Assembly: GCF_023856365.1 (NCBI RefSeq)
Contig: NC_064548.1
Location: 7,675,642 to 7,739,641 of the forward strand
Origin: Brienomyrus brachyistius
Lineage: Eukaryota > Chordata > Actinopteri > Osteoglossiformes > Mormyridae
DNA: 64,000 nt
Direction: 5' to 3'
Within the stretch, counting starts at the first letter, position 1; the number at the start of each line of letters is the position of its first letter. A model generated the notes under the pieces. That model was not told where the DNA came from, did no database searches, and worked only from the letters and a program-made list of their open reading frames with translations. Positions 61,501 to 64,000 of the stretch are shown here, one piece after another. The position numbers and the translations under genes were made by a program.

Positions 61501-64000
61501 ACTTTTAATTTTAAAAGTTTAAAGTTAATTTTGAAATTAAAATATTAATTCAGCTTTTTCCCTGTTTTTCTGTGCCTTGCAGATAGCCTAAAAGCCGTCT
61601 TTGCATGTGAAGGAATCATCACTATAAAATGACGTCACGTTCCATGGGCATAACTTTAGGCTGAGCATTGGGGGGAAGTTGGGGTCTCCACCAATTTAAG
61701 GAGGTCCAGAGGGTTGTATTGTTTGGTTTTGATTGGCAAGTTGGTAATTTTTCCCATTTCATAAAAAAAAATAAATGCTAGTATTTATATATTACATATG
61801 CTTAATGAATATAGTTAAGAGTTGGGACTCTATCCTGTGAAATATGTACTTTCTATCTTCTTCGCAGAACCTGTAAAACTGTCCCATGTTACCTGAAGCA
61901 TACTGTCCCACCTTCCCTAACCAGTTTGGTAAAGTGTGACAAATGAAAAATAACTCTGTTTAAAAAATGAAATAGAACTTTGTCAATTACTGGACTAGTA
62001 TATCATAGACATAACCCCATAAAAAATAGGTTCAATTTAGTTTTTAGTAACGTTTATAACCTAAATATCAATACAATCCAAAAGGCACATGTCATCCAGT
62101 TTACCCTGTGATTTCTGAGAGATGTTCCCGTCTTGCCACGCCCTCAACTTTGACCTCAGACCAATAAAATCTGTTTTTTTTCTAATTGGATCTACTTTAG
62201 TCGCCAGGAAAACAATCTTGTCAAAGCTTAACTGTCCCGCATTACTTGATGTTCCACAACACCTGAATTCACCCATACCTCATATCTATTTTTAGAAGAA
62301 TGTTTTCCTTCAGCGTTGTTTTCTTAAATAGCTACAACAGCCTAGTCGGTGATAAAAAAAAACACATGAAATAAAATTTAGATCTGAGCAATGAAAGAGC
62401 TGTCAAAAGTTCTGTATAATATCTGTTTTACGAAAATACCAAGGGGAACATTTGACAGGCCACAAATAATATAGTGTTATGCTATTAGTTGTGTATTAAT
62501 TAACCACAAACTAAGTCTTAGTTACATAACGATCTTATGTTAATTCATTAATAATGAATCGTAACACAACTAATTATCTCATGTTCGATCATCATTAATG
62601 AATGGCGACGCATCTTTTAACTCGGGTAGAAATTATGTTTGTCCATGATTTATACTTCAGTAGTAACCGTGTTATTACGAAGTATCTGTGCCCCCTTAAG
62701 AGCTTTACCAGGAGGGCTTGTGTACTAAGAGATATCCCTCCCAGCCCTGATTGTAATACATTACTACATCATTCATACAAAACTATTAACCGGGTGATCT
62801 GATGCCGAGAAACTGATGCTGACAAAAATTGTTCTGACAGTTTTCAACACGTGTATAGTCATTTTTAGAAACAGGCGTGCGAGTAAAATTAATGGAGTAA
62901 TTTCATTAAAAAATATTATTGGTTACACTGTTACACTATTATTGGCTCTACATTAAGCAACACACAAACACACCAAAAGTAAGACCATCGTCGTAGTGAG
63001 AAAGCACGTCTGTAAACTCCCTATACATTTTCGTTTGTTGTCAGAGTTTTAACTCCCACCGCGTCCTCTAACTACCGGCTCCGGTAGACCCGAGGCTTAC
63101 ATTGCATCAGCCTTTTTGGAATCGCAGGCTTTTTCCTCACCGTTTCCTCGTGTTTGGCTAACTGGAGTATCAGTATGGAGTATCAAAGTATCAGTCCTTC
63201 TAGGGCTGCCACAGGAAATAATTAAGACCACCCCCCTCCCATGTCCCCTACCCTGTCTAAGCTGCTGGGGGACAGAGGGTAGACCACGCGGTGCAAAAAT
63301 ACGGGATACGACATTTTATTTTTCAGTATGGGTCGATCTCTTGATATTCGGGACGAGTGCGAACTGTAATCCTCATATTCCCCTAAAGATTTAGGAATAA
63401 TTGCACGACTGCACTGACATGTTCCTTTTGACAAAAAATTAACAAAAGACGAACGTTCTTATTTACAGCATATTAATAGGATTTGCTACAGCCAGCAAGA
63501 ACAGTATTTACAAATCAAAGTATTTTTAACTCAGTCGCAGACCGGTACCGGACCACGGAACGCTGGGAGTTATAAAAAGTAAAATTATAATTAAGCAGTA
63601 AATAATTAGACAATACTTAGACAGATTCACATTACTTTTATGTGCCTTATTTTTTAGTGTATTTGATAGTACAAACTAATTTAATTGCAGACCGTTGTCT
63701 TAATGTGGTAATGTTTAACCGACTACAAAAATGTTTTAAACTTTAGAAAAAAATGCAAGTCACATCTGTACTGGGTTCGATATTCGCCAGACAGATCTTC
63801 TCTGTATTTACAAAATACAAAAACAAACACGCCACATCCACAAATTCGTGTTTGTTGCTGAAACAGCATGCAAATTGAATAGAAAACAATCCAGCTACTG
63901 TTGTGTATTCATGCGATCAAGGGGCTTTAGACGGTCCGCGCTGTTTCAAAATAAAAGTCACAAAATTTTAGCTTGTGGTAAAAGGACCTGAGTAAACCTA
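58501..64000. other. Non-coding interval; SLC15A2 5' end not resolved
   Basis: The first coding exon of SLC15A2 must end with one base of a split Asp/Asn-type codon, but no ATG-bearing exon can be chosen with confidence, so it may lie here or past the window. The sequence is AT-rich. A TATAAAA followed at once by TGACGTCACG lies at 61623-61639. A GTGTTTCTCAGCTGTGGGG repeat end (hAT-MITE-like) lies near 58727, and CAGACCGGTACCGGACCACG near 63538 resembles another hAT-type end. Confidence 0.4.

Overview
The window is nuclear DNA of a vertebrate, almost certainly a teleost fish. Genes are split into many short exons with consensus GT-AG introns. Introns and intergenic DNA are full of fish-type repeats: tRNA-derived SINEs with (TGGA)n tails, an L2-like LINE tail, Tc1-like and hAT remnants, palindromic MITEs and minisatellites. 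There are no operons, CRISPR arrays or prokaryotic signals. All calls come from reading the sequence by eye and from remembered family motifs; no database was searched.

Layout. (1) 2.38-4.84 kb, minus strand: a complete six-exon NIFK gene (nucleolar RRM protein that binds the Ki-67 FHA domain), 290 codons. Two of its introns carry related sequences that fold like H/ACA snoRNAs. A 28-bp minisatellite touches its stop codon, and an ETS-type promoter lies just upstream. (2) 8.84-17.8 kb, plus strand: recognisable exons of a PDE9-like cyclic-nucleotide phosphodiesterase, with stops inside exons, two expected exons not found and transposons in the gap; I call it a pseudogene. One exon end with its splice donor has been amplified in tandem. 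(3) 20.45-30.05 kb, minus strand: a DH-PH Rho guanine-nucleotide exchange factor of about 950 residues with a small CxxC/CxxC motif before the DH domain. It has a 2.2-kb minisatellite in one intron and an apparent 7-bp duplication that breaks the frame of the first coding exon. (4) 30-49.5 kb: no coding gene recognised; decayed Tc1, hAT and THAP pieces, SINEs, a MITE and a GC-rich, CRE-bearing region near 44.7-46.3 kb that may be a promoter. (5) 49.55-58.5 kb, minus strand: SLC15A2 (PEPT2), a proton-coupled oligopeptide transporter. Twenty-two exons join in frame for 712 residues; only the first coding exon is unresolved. Two introns carry large minisatellites. (6) 58.5-64 kb: AT-rich DNA with no gene recognised.

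The genes are not functionally linked in any obvious way; this is an ordinary stretch of chromosome. The items most worth checking are the paired snoRNA-like structures in NIFK, the decay of the PDE9-like gene with its amplified exon boundary, the frame break in the RhoGEF, and the splice-motif-bearing G-rich array in SLC15A2.
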